A program made the translations under genes and the position numbers. From the NCBI GenBank assembly GCA_012964825.1, contig DTTI01000076.1:1-61711 (forward strand): a stretch of DNA of 61,711 nt. Direction: 5' to 3'. Numbering within the stretch: the first letter of the stretch is position 1; the number at the start of each line of letters is the position of its first letter. The notes beneath the pieces were generated by a model that ran no database searches, was not told the origin of the DNA, and was given only the letters and a program-made list of their open reading frames with translations. This DNA is from Candidatus Neomarinimicrobiota bacterium. Its GTDB lineage: Bacteria > Fidelibacterota > Marinisomatia > Marinisomatales > S15-B10. Of this stretch, positions 1-8,202 are shown in pieces.

Positions 1-2261
1 TTGGCTGGGTAGGAGATAAAACTTCTGAGTGCGAGGCAGGTTGCGAAAACGGGCAGGAAATCACTTTAGCACAAGATACACCCGTAGATCTCACCTATTC
101 CTGGACCTTACAGGACGCACCGACCGGCACGTCCTGGGACCCAAACAACATGGTTATTTTTGCCTTTATTCAGGATTTTACGGCTCTAGCAAAGGTTAAT
201 AATCAAATTGTAAATGAACCATCAATACTCCAGGGTGTAAAGATGGTAAGAAGAGGTGCAGGAATAGATAAGTCGGCACCGGCCTTAACGTTCAATCCTT
301 ATAATAATCAATTTGGCGTTGCTGTGAACAGTGAAATTACAATTACCTTTGACGAAAAGATCCGTAACGTGGATGACTCTGCCTTGGATGACACCAATGT
401 GGGCTCTCTTATCACCCTGAAGAAGAATGATGCTACCGGAGATGATATCTCCAAAACTGTGACCATTAACAGTGACAAAACCCTTATTACCATCAACCCC
501 ACTAATGATTTTAGTGCTGAGCAGAGGGTCTATGTAGCCATAGGCGCCACTGTGGAGGATGAAGCTGATAATGCCATCCAACCCGTAAATATTACCTTTA
601 CCACGGTGGATAACACGGCGCCTACAGCCACCATCGTTCCGGCGGATGCCGCAACAGGGATCGCGCCCAGTTCTAACATAACGATCTCTTTTAACGAGCC
701 GGTGCGGAAGACCGATGATTCAGCTCTTGATAATTCAGTAGTCACCTTGAAAAAAACCGATGCCAGTGGTGACGCCATCGCTTTCACAACTTCTGTCGAT
801 GCCGCCCAAAAGGTTATAACCGTAACACCCAGCAGCGGTCTTGGGAGCTCACAAACAGTTTATGTCTGTGTCAATGGTGTTGAAGACAATTCAAACAACG
901 CTCTTGCCGAAACCTGCGCCACATTTACCACTGCCGATGCTGACGCCCCCACCGTGAACATGAATCCACAGGATGGAGCCACAGATGTGGCAGTGGACAC
1001 AGAGGTAACACTCACCTTCAGTGAAACCGTCCGCAACGTGGATGACAGTGCCTTGGATGACGACAATGTGGACGCTAGTATCACATTTAAATATGAAGAT
1101 GCCAATGGTTCTGACATCCCCTTTGACGCCACCATAGACTCCGATAAGAAGATTGTGACTCTTGCCCCTGATAGCAACCTTGATAATGAAAAGAAGGTCT
1201 ATGTAGCCATAGGCGCCACGGTAGAAGACGCCTCAAATAATGCAGTCTCAGCAACCAGTGCCACATTCACAACTGTCGCAGTCGGGAATACACCTGTTAT
1301 CTCAGCCGTAAATGACACGGCATTTGCCGAAGACAGGTACGGTACTGTAAATGTCATCGTTACGGACGCTAATGGTGACAATATAACATTCTCAGTCTCT
1401 GCTGACACATCCGCTGTAGAAGCCACTGTGGAGGAGAGCAATTCCATTTCCAGTACCCAGTGGCTTGCAAAAATCAAGCTCAAACCTGAAAAAGACTGGA
1501 ACGGGGAATCTGTGATCACGGTTTTTGCAGATGATGGAACCCTAAAGGTTAGTCGCAATTTCAAGTTAACCGTATATCCTGTAGATGATGCACCATCACT
1601 ATTTGATCTCACAGAGCCGATGAATGGTGCTTTAATAAAGATTACAGATCAAACATTCAATGACACTCTGGTCTTCAAATGGACGGCTTCCACAGATGCC
1701 GAGGGTGACACCATCGAGTATAAGTTCAGTGGGACCTGGGGCCTAGCTGCATTGAAGGTTCCTTATGTAAAAAACGCAACAGAAACCAAAATAGCATATG
1801 CTGATATTTATGCTGCTATGGACCAGAGCGCGCTTAGCCACTGGACTGATGAATCGGAAATGACAGGGGAATGGGGTATAGGAGCCTGTGCAGGTATGTA
1901 CTGCGTACCACCAGGCAATGGCCCATACGAACTAACTATTTATGAAAATGTATTGTCCCTCACGGACAATGCGGAACTCCCTAATAGATTCGATCTTCAC
2001 CAAAACTACCCGAATCCATTCAACCCTGTTACTTCCATCAATTACCAGCTGGCTGGCGACGCTCAGGTAACATTGACCATCTATGACATTATGGGGCAAA
2101 AGATCCGTACTGTTGTAAATGAAAACCAGTCTTCGGGTTTTCATTCAGTTTTATGGGATGGAAAAGATAATTATAATAATCCTGTGAGTTCCGGAGTGTA
2201 TATTTATCGAATTCATGCGGGTGATTATATCCAAACCCGGAAAATGATCCTCATGAGATAA
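1..2261 (+). CDS. Secreted Omp28-like protein with Ig-like domains and C-terminal sorting domain (5' truncated)
   Basis: The reading frame is open from base 3, so the true start lies left of the window; about 752 residues are visible. The first ~85 residues (with WDPNNMVIFAFIQDF) look like the end of an Omp28/thioredoxin-fold module, because the same context precedes the repeats in the next gene. Three Big_5/SbsA-type Ig-like domains follow (each with an ITFDEKIRNVDDSALDD-like strand and ending ITFTTVD), then a cadherin/tandem-95-like segment (NDTAFAEDRYGTVNVIVTDA) and a fibronectin-like segment. The last ~85 residues are a sorting domain starting NYPNPFNPVTSINYQL and ending YIYRIHAGDYIQTRKMILMR, as used in FCB bacteria for type IX-like export and surface anchoring. 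It is probably a cell-surface or secreted structural or adhesive protein. It is a tandem paralogue of the next gene, 28 bp away, likely in one transcript. The substrate or partner is unknown. Confidence 0.85.
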   Translation, partial: GWVGDKTSECEAGCENGQEITLAQDTPVDLTYSWTLQDAPTGTSWDPNNMVIFAFIQDFTALAKVNNQIVNEPSILQGVKMVRRGAGIDKSAPALTFNPYNNQFGVAVNSEITITFDEKIRNVDDSALDDTNVGSLITLKKNDATGDDISKTVTINSDKTLITINPTNDFSAEQRVYVAIGATVEDEADNAIQPVNITFTTVDNTAPTATIVPADAATGIAPSSNITISFNEPVRKTDDSALDNSVVTLKKTDASGDAIAFTTSVDAAQKVITVTPSSGLGSSQTVYVCVNGVEDNSNNALAETCATFTTADADAPTVNMNPQDGATDVAVDTEVTLTFSETVRNVDDSALDDDNVDASITFKYEDANGSDIPFDATIDSDKKIVTLAPDSNLDNEKKVYVAIGATVEDASNNAVSATSATFTTVAVGNTPVISAVNDTAFAEDRYGTVNVIVTDANGDNITFSVSADTSAVEATVEESNSISSTQWLAKIKLKPEKDWNGESVITVFADDGTLKVSRNFKLTVYPVDDAPSLFDLTEPMNGALIKITDQTFNDTLVFKWTASTDAEGDTIEYKFSGTWGLAALKVPYVKNATETKIAYADIYAAMDQSALSHWTDESEMTGEWGIGACAGMYCVPPGNGPYELTIYENVLSLTDNAELPNRFDLHQNYPNPFNPVTSINYQLAGDAQVTLTIYDIMGQKIRTVVNENQSSGFHSVLWDGKDNYNNPVSSGVYIYRIHAGDYIQTRKMILMR

Positions 2262-2289
2262 CCCTCTTGCTTTTACCAAAAGGAGCCCA

Positions 2290-4104
2290 ATGATCCATAA
2301 AAGACATTTCTATTCATCTCTCCTGGTCCTGGCGATATTAGCCTCGAGCCTTGGGGGAGCAGTGAAGAAAAGTGCCCTTGGTGAGCTGCTCACGGCCAGC
2401 AACTGACCCGGCTGCCCTACGGCCAACCGGGCGTTGGACCATTATCTCGATCCTGCACACAGTGACTACGTTGGGGATGACCTGGCTGGAAACTGGGTAC
2501 TGATTCGTTTTCATTCCAATGCTATTGGATGGGGAGATCCTATGTACCATGCCATAGGCTCACCCGAGTTTGCTTCTAAGTGCGACGAAGATCCTGTATG
2601 TTATCGATTTGGCGGCTCTGAGAGCAGTGACGCCCCTTACAGCCCCGGATATCTACCCACCCTCTATATTAATGGAGTGTCATCCACAAGCACCGAAGCA
2701 TACAAGACAGACGCCACGGCCATGCGGGACGCGGAGACTGCTGTTACCATGTCTCTGGAAGGGACAACCTTTGACAGTCTAACTGCAAATATAAAACTTG
2801 CCATTTCCAGTGATGAGGATCTTTCTGGACAGGATTTGCGTCTTTTCGTTGCCGTAACAATGGATTCTATTGCTTATAACGGTTCTAACGGTGAAACGGA
2901 ACATCATGATGTATTTCTCGGCTGGGTAAATACCTACTTTGGTGGTGATACACTTATCCTGGCTAAAGATGATACAGTGAAAAAGACTTACCAGTGGGCT
3001 CTAAGGGGTGATTATCCTAAAAACAGCTATTTCCCCAAAGATGATTCTGAAATGACACAGGTCACCTGGGATAAAAAAAACATGACAGCTGTGGCTTTTG
3101 TACAAAAAAAATCAGACTATGAGATTCTTCAAGTCGTCCAGTTGGCTCGGAAAAATGCTTCGCCATCTACCAACACCGCCCCTACAATATCCACCATCAG
3201 TGATCTTACCATTAATGAGGATGAGACCGGCACGGTTGAGCTCTCAGCCACCGACGCGGAAAATAATGCTATAACTTTCTCTGCTACATCTTCCACATCA
3301 GAATCAGTTACAACCTCTATTTCAAGCAATACATTAAGTATTGTACCCGCGGCTAACTGGAATGGTGAGTCAACCATTACTGTCACTGCCAGCGATGGTA
3401 GTCTCACTTCATCGACCTCCTTCAAACTGACCGTAACGGCTGTAAATGATGCTCCAGCTGTATTCGATCTGGAGAAACCTATGAACAACGCCTCCGTAAA
3501 GATCACCAATCAATTAATCGGTGATTCTCTAGAATTCTCGTGGAGAGCTTCGTCAGATGTGGAAGGTGATGACATCACTTATCTATGGGTGGGTTCTAAC
3601 GGCCTGGATAGTGTAAAAGTGGCAAGCGTGAAAAACACCACTTCCCTAACCATTACCTACAGCGTACTTCATGACGCTATTGATTGGTCAGAAAATTCAG
3701 AAATATCAGGAAGCTGGACCATCTCCGCCACTGATGGTATCGTCCATACTCAAGCCTCAAACGGGCCCTACACGTTGACTTTAAGTGACAAAGTCCAGGA
3801 TGTTTCCGGTGAAAATCTTCAACCATTAGAATTTTCCCTTCTACAGAATTATCCCAATCCCTTCAATAGCGGTACAACAATCAACTATATACTGCCTGAG
3901 AACAGTGATGTTGAAATTGTGATTTATACTCTACTTGGGCATCCTGTGAAGACTCTTGTGAATAAGAGAGTTAACAGTGGATTTCACGCCGTCAGTTGGG
4001 ACGGGAAGGATGATAGCGGGAATACCATCAGCGGGGGCATTTATCTTTACCGAATTCGGGCGACGAACTTTACAGCCGTCCGAAAGATGCTCTTGTTAAA
4101 GTAA
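2290..4104 (+). CDS. Omp28/thioredoxin-like secreted selenoprotein (UGA at codon 39) with sorting domain
   Basis: ATG 2290 has AGGAG seven bases upstream (2281-2285) and is followed by a signal peptide (MIHKRHFYSSLLVLAILASS). The frame meets TGA at 2404-2406 (codon 39) and continues open for 566 codons to TAA at 4104. Around the TGA the protein reads LGELLTASN-U-PGC-PTANRALD: the TGA takes the first Cys of a CxxC motif in a thioredoxin-like Omp28 domain (roughly 30-280). Next come a cadherin-like domain (NEDETGTVELSATDAENNA), a fibronectin-like segment and a C-terminal sorting domain (NYPNPFNSGTTINYILPENS to the end). A hairpin with the geometry of a bacterial SECIS lies at 2421-2440. I infer selenocysteine insertion, giving a 604-aa secreted redox protein with a U-x-x-C centre. 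The alternative is a nonsense mutation, but the TGA falls exactly on a redox Cys position and a second case occurs at 13168-14319. Gene callers would start wrongly at 2434 and lose the signal peptide and active site. Confidence 0.8.
2421..2440 (+). promoter_or_regulatory. Putative bacterial SECIS hairpin for UGA 2404-2406
   Basis: GGCCAAC (2421-2427) pairs with GUUGG-CC (2433-2437, 2439-2440) with A2438 bulged. The apical loop is CGGGC (2428-2432), with G at its second position. The loop starts 21 nt after the UGA. Published bacterial SECIS models ask for a small apical loop with a G among its first two bases, about 16-37 nt downstream of UGA; this fits. A competing 5-bp stem (CCCGG 2407-2411 with CCGGG 2427-2431) also exists. 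The fold was done by eye. Confidence 0.6.
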
Positions 4105-4120
4105 CCTTCATTTCAGGGCT

Positions 4121-5143
4121 TTAACCTTTCATTTCGCGATCGAGCATATGGATCTGCCACAGATCCTGGCTGGACTGATGTAGAAACGGCGAGAGAGCAA
4201 GCATTCCTGAGGTCCCAATACTCTTTTCAAGATAGTGAAGCTCATTGAATTTGTCCTGGATGTCCGGGTCTGGTTCTGAATCCATTTCAGCTTCACGCAT
4301 CATCAATACTCCTTTTGCCCGCATGGAAAGTTCCAAATGAATCCTTAAAAGGCAAATCATGTCAAAGACAACTTCCCCTGGAAACCGCCCTTTTACAGAC
4401 TCAAGATACTGTCCAACGTTTGTATCGCTCACATGACCCTTGTTTACCATATCCAGCAAATCCTGATCAGTGTCAAAACCGACTCCCAGCCAGTTTTGCA
4501 GGAATGCTTCACTACGTTTAAAAATGACCATAAGCACCAGAGGTAAGGTCACCATGGTAATAACAGTAAGCAAAATGGGGTTAAAAAAGAAATGGTTGTA
4601 AAAAGAGTGAAAAACAGATGCAGTCAGAAATCCCGGAATGAAACCACCCCACTCACCCCAAATTTTCCTGTCTAGCATTGTTTTTGAAATAATACCGAAA
4701 AGGGTGGTAGTACCGCCATGCATAATGGCTGTGCCAAAACCGCGGATAACAAAAATTCCCAGATTTGTATCCTGGTCCAAAACGGTCACATAATAAAGGT
4801 TCTCCACAATTGCGAAGCCGGCCCCAAGGGCAAAACCATATATGGCCGCATCTATATTAAAGCCGATCTTGTTGGCCCGGATGAGATAAATGAGGATCGC
4901 TCCCTTAAAGAATTCTTCAACCAGGGGCGCGCCATAGCGGGAGTAGGTTTCCCAGTCGAAACCGCCGTTCTCCACAATGGGTGTATTGACGAAATAGGAA
5001 ACAATTGCTGAAAGTGCCCCGATAGCAATAGCAATTACAACCGCCTTAATTCCCAGCAATTTGTAACTGTCCATGAGAATAAATACCACAAGAAGTGCCA
5101 CTGAGGGCAAAAGAGATACGGCAATCTCTATGAACAGATTCAA
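4121..5143 (-). CDS. PrsW-family intramembrane metalloprotease
   Basis: This is a 340-residue multi-pass membrane protein; PrsW-family glutamic-type intramembrane proteases cleave membrane anchors, for example anti-sigma factors. The family motifs are visible: VEEFFKGAILIYLIRA (EExxK helix), GAGFAIVENLYYV, an H-containing helix (TAIMHGGTTTLFG) and HSFYNHFF. The last ~130 residues are a soluble cytoplasmic-looking tail that is not part of the minimal protease. The start is TTG at 5143, 5 bases after the stop of the upstream gene (5149-8112); no ATG lies near the first membrane helix and no good ribosome site is seen, so translational coupling is likely. It converges with the selenoprotein gene ending at 4104. 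Its substrate cannot be read from the context. Confidence 0.85.
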   Translation of the reverse strand: MNLFIEIAVSLLPSVALLVVFILMDSYKLLGIKAVVIAIAIGALSAIVSYFVNTPIVENGGFDWETYSRYGAPLVEEFFKGAILIYLIRANKIGFNIDAAIYGFALGAGFAIVENLYYVTVLDQDTNLGIFVIRGFGTAIMHGGTTTLFGIISKTMLDRKIWGEWGGFIPGFLTASVFHSFYNHFFFNPILLTVITMVTLPLVLMVIFKRSEAFLQNWLGVGFDTDQDLLDMVNKGHVSDTNVGQYLESVKGRFPGEVVFDMICLLRIHLELSMRAKGVLMMREAEMDSEPDPDIQDKFNELHYLEKSIGTSGMLALSPFLHQSSQDLWQIHMLDREMKG

Positions 5144-5148
5144 AAGAA

Positions 5149-8112
5149 TTAATCCAGTATCTGCAGAGAAATCATCAGTTCATCAAATGTTTTTCCTGTG
5201 AGTTCATCTCTTGCTTTGGCAAACCCAAGGGAAAGGGTCGATTTGAGGTGAGAGAAAAGTACCATCCGGAGATCGAATTGAACCCCAAGATTTGAAAAAC
5301 TCTGTTTGTGATCTTCACTGTCAAAATTCGTAACGATCCCTGATGTGAAAACTGAGGTCCTGGCCCAGTTAAAAAAGAACATGGGTGAACCCAAACGACG
5401 GAACCTCAACGGGGGAAGGATCCACTCTCCCATGATCCGTGCAAAGTTTGTCCCCCCAATGTAGTTCAGATCCATACCGGGAAAACTGTAGTAATCTCTA
5501 AAACGCTGTACCCCACGAAAATCGATCCAGTTGTTACCAAATCCGCCAAAATAGAAATTAGCAAAGTTTGCTTGGGGATCATCCCGGTCAGCGAATGAAT
5601 TACCAATTGAGGTTCTCAACCAAAAAGGAGCGTGTTTAATAAACATAATCCCCGTGTGCAGGTTGGCGTGTGCTCGTGGAAAAAGCTGCCCGTTCACCAG
5701 GTTTGCAGTGGCTCCGGCATCCCACCGATAACCTTGCTCCTCATCAACTGCCCCAAGAGACTTTCTCGTCTTACTGTCCGACAGACTGACACTTCCATTG
5801 AAGAACCTGTCAAATGTGGCATCTATATTTTGGTAATTGGGCAGTCTTTCCAGACCCCAGTACCCCGAAAGACTCAGATCGAGATTAATAGGCTTTTCGT
5901 GGCTAATCTGTTTGCCAAACGAAAGTTTCAGTGAGTTGCCTTTTCTGCTCCGCTTTGTCGGTCCAAAAAGATCATAAAAGTCCGACGAATTCATCCCAGC
6001 ACTCAACTTCCATTCGAAATAGTGAAAATTAAAATTGAGATGGTACCGTTCATCCGACGGTATTGAGTTATCCGGGGTAACAGTGGCGGTTAGATTGGCT
6101 CCCGCTAATCCAAGCTTCGAAAGAAAGTTAACTCGTATACCCGGAGTGGCTTGATCTTTATACGCTTGCACAACAGGATAAAATGACGATATGCCAAGAT
6201 TTGCTAAAGGACTGTAACTACCGTCATAAGATACCAGCCCTTCCTCACTTCGGTCGGGGGCACTGGTTTCCCAATCCAAAAGTTCTGGATATTTTTCAGC
6301 AATCTCAAAGCCAAGGTAGTTCACCGCACTCACATCATTGATTGTGGAATCGGCAATAAGCACCGGCTGAAAGCCATCCCCGGTATACATCATTACAGCT
6401 ACGGAATCATCCGAAACCGAAACAGGTCTGAAGAAACCCGTCTCGCTGTTACTTATCACCTCCATTGTATCTAGCTCAGTATCATAACGAAAAATGTTCG
6501 ATACACCGGTATAAAAGGTAGAACCGTAGAGATAGCGGCCATCGGGTGAAAAGACAAAATTAGCTGGAGACGAGATATCACTTGACCAAAGAGTGTCCGG
6601 CAGAACCTGACCCGCCATCAAAGAATCAATTTCATATCGTACTAAAAACTGTTGTCCCCATGCATCTACATACGCCCCCGACAAATGCTGACCATCGGGT
6701 GATATATCCAGATCATACAGATCATTTCCAAAATCGAAAACATGCACTGACTTGTAATCCTCATAAGGTGGCTCCAACCTGATAAGAGAAGAGTAGCCGT
6801 CGGAGTGACGCATACCCCAAAGAGATTCATCATCAGGATTGAAAGCTAAATCACCCGCCCGAATATCATCTACCAGTCGCCTGGACAGACCGCTGTTCAA
6901 ATCGAGCACATTCAGGTCACGCCAATGGTTGTTATCGGTGGTATAGAAAAGTCTTCGCGAACCCTTGTCGTAAGCTGAATGAAAAACAGTAAACAGTGTA
7001 GGTCCCTCTATATTGTGGATCTTACTGATTGATCCATCCTCTAAGTCTATGGCCGCCACATGGGCTACCTTTCCGGGATATCTTACCCCGGCGATGAGCT
7101 GGTTTGTCTCTTTATCATGGTAGACACGTGAGATAGAACCCAGAGCCATCTTAGAGATTGGACGATATGCGGTTAGTGGATATTGTCGAAGAAGTTGCAG
7201 GTTTTTCTTTTGAAACTCTCGTTCCGATTCAATCCAGCGTGACCATTCGTCATCGATATTTTCATCATAGACTAACTTGAACTGTGAAATAAAGTTGGGT
7301 TCACTACCGGGTTTACGTGTTACCCACTCCATAAGTTTGTCCGGTCCGTGAGTGTTAGCCATATAACTCATGAACCGCGTACCATAAAGATAAGAATTCA
7401 CTCCAACCTGAAAATCGATGGCTTTCCCCTCCGATTCCAAGCCTACCATATCATAGATATGGGAACCATCTCGGACCTTGGTTCTGAAGACCATTTCATC
7501 GTAACCCCCCATCACCCGGCCGTAGCCCCCGGACATCCAGGTTTCCACAAACACAGCTATCCCTTCATGATACCATCTAGGTGAATAGCGTCGTGGTGTG
7601 GTGAGATAACCATATAAAATGGACAAAGGATTATCAATAGACGGACTAACCTTGCCTCCAAACAGTCTCCTGAAAGTTCTGTCTCGGCCCGTTGACATAT
7701 CGGTGGTTACGATATGAACCAGCTCATGATGCATTAGCCAGTTAAAGCGGTCATATGCGGGCATTGTTTCGTACGCATAACTGAATGGCCCAATGCCGAG
7801 GCTGACGTTATTTGTCGGTAATGCATCAGCACCTCCGTGGCCGTAGTCACCGAAATCCTGAAGAAGAATTACTACATCCTCGAGGGGCTCATAACCAAAT
7901 CTTTTCTGGTGTACGGAGAAGGAATTCATAAAACAATTAGCCAAGTGAGGTATGGCGTATTCATGAAGAGGATGATAATAGATCACCTTTAGACCTGGAG
8001 CGTGAGCGTGTTTCAGTGGTGGCGGTTTAAAGAGAGAATTCCCTGACCCTAATACTGGTATAATAAAAATGGAAATAAATGAAAGCTTTCGAATGAGTGG
8101 TCTTACAACCAT
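5149..8112 (-). CDS. Large secreted protein: MA-like metalloprotease domain, TolB-like propeller, C-terminal outer-membrane barrel
   Basis: 987 residues with an N-terminal hydrophobic segment (LSFISIFIIPVLGSGNS). Residues ~30-320 look like a gluzincin metallopeptidase: MHHELVHIVTT carries HExxH-type zinc ligands and WYHEGIAVFVETW supplies the downstream Glu, an arrangement seen in peptidase MA-like proteins. Residues ~320-620 hold repeated TolB/WD40-type blades (LYDLDISPDGQHLSGAYVDA, NFVFSPDGRYLYGSTFYTG). The last ~350 residues alternate like beta-barrel strands (NLNFNFHYFEWKLSAGMN; IGNSFADRDDPQANFANFYF) and end in a hydrophobic strand (FDELMISLQILD). I infer an outer-membrane-anchored protein with an exposed protease and propeller. 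The ATG at 8112 is preceded by AAGGGGA. It lies downstream of the repeat-protein terminator, so it probably has its own promoter in 8113-8136. The substrate is unknown. Confidence 0.75.
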   Translation of the reverse strand: MVVRPLIRKLSFISIFIIPVLGSGNSLFKPPPLKHAHAPGLKVIYYHPLHEYAIPHLANCFMNSFSVHQKRFGYEPLEDVVILLQDFGDYGHGGADALPTNNVSLGIGPFSYAYETMPAYDRFNWLMHHELVHIVTTDMSTGRDRTFRRLFGGKVSPSIDNPLSILYGYLTTPRRYSPRWYHEGIAVFVETWMSGGYGRVMGGYDEMVFRTKVRDGSHIYDMVGLESEGKAIDFQVGVNSYLYGTRFMSYMANTHGPDKLMEWVTRKPGSEPNFISQFKLVYDENIDDEWSRWIESEREFQKKNLQLLRQYPLTAYRPISKMALGSISRVYHDKETNQLIAGVRYPGKVAHVAAIDLEDGSISKIHNIEGPTLFTVFHSAYDKGSRRLFYTTDNNHWRDLNVLDLNSGLSRRLVDDIRAGDLAFNPDDESLWGMRHSDGYSSLIRLEPPYEDYKSVHVFDFGNDLYDLDISPDGQHLSGAYVDAWGQQFLVRYEIDSLMAGQVLPDTLWSSDISSPANFVFSPDGRYLYGSTFYTGVSNIFRYDTELDTMEVISNSETGFFRPVSVSDDSVAVMMYTGDGFQPVLIADSTINDVSAVNYLGFEIAEKYPELLDWETSAPDRSEEGLVSYDGSYSPLANLGISSFYPVVQAYKDQATPGIRVNFLSKLGLAGANLTATVTPDNSIPSDERYHLNFNFHYFEWKLSAGMNSSDFYDLFGPTKRSRKGNSLKLSFGKQISHEKPINLDLSLSGYWGLERLPNYQNIDATFDRFFNGSVSLSDSKTRKSLGAVDEEQGYRWDAGATANLVNGQLFPRAHANLHTGIMFIKHAPFWLRTSIGNSFADRDDPQANFANFYFGGFGNNWIDFRGVQRFRDYYSFPGMDLNYIGGTNFARIMGEWILPPLRFRRLGSPMFFFNWARTSVFTSGIVTNFDSEDHKQSFSNLGVQFDLRMVLFSHLKSTLSLGFAKARDELTGKTFDELMISLQILD

Positions 8113-8136
8113 ATGGTTATCCCCTTAGGAAGGTAA

Positions 8137-8178
8137 GAAAATAAAATAAGGAGGAGACGACTACAAGTCATCTCCTCC
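8137..8178 (-). terminator. Rho-independent terminator after the nonapeptide-repeat gene
   Basis: A 13-bp stem with one mismatch (8150-8162 against 8166-8178, arms GGAGGAGACGACT and AGTCATCTCCTCC, loop ACA) is followed on the minus strand by a T-rich run (TTATTTTATTTTC, 8149-8137). It sits 25 bp past the stop of the repeat-protein gene at 8203 and before the start at 8112, so it should separate the two units. Confidence 0.8.
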
Positions 8179-8202
8179 CTATGCAATTAACTGGTTTTGA
8201 GC

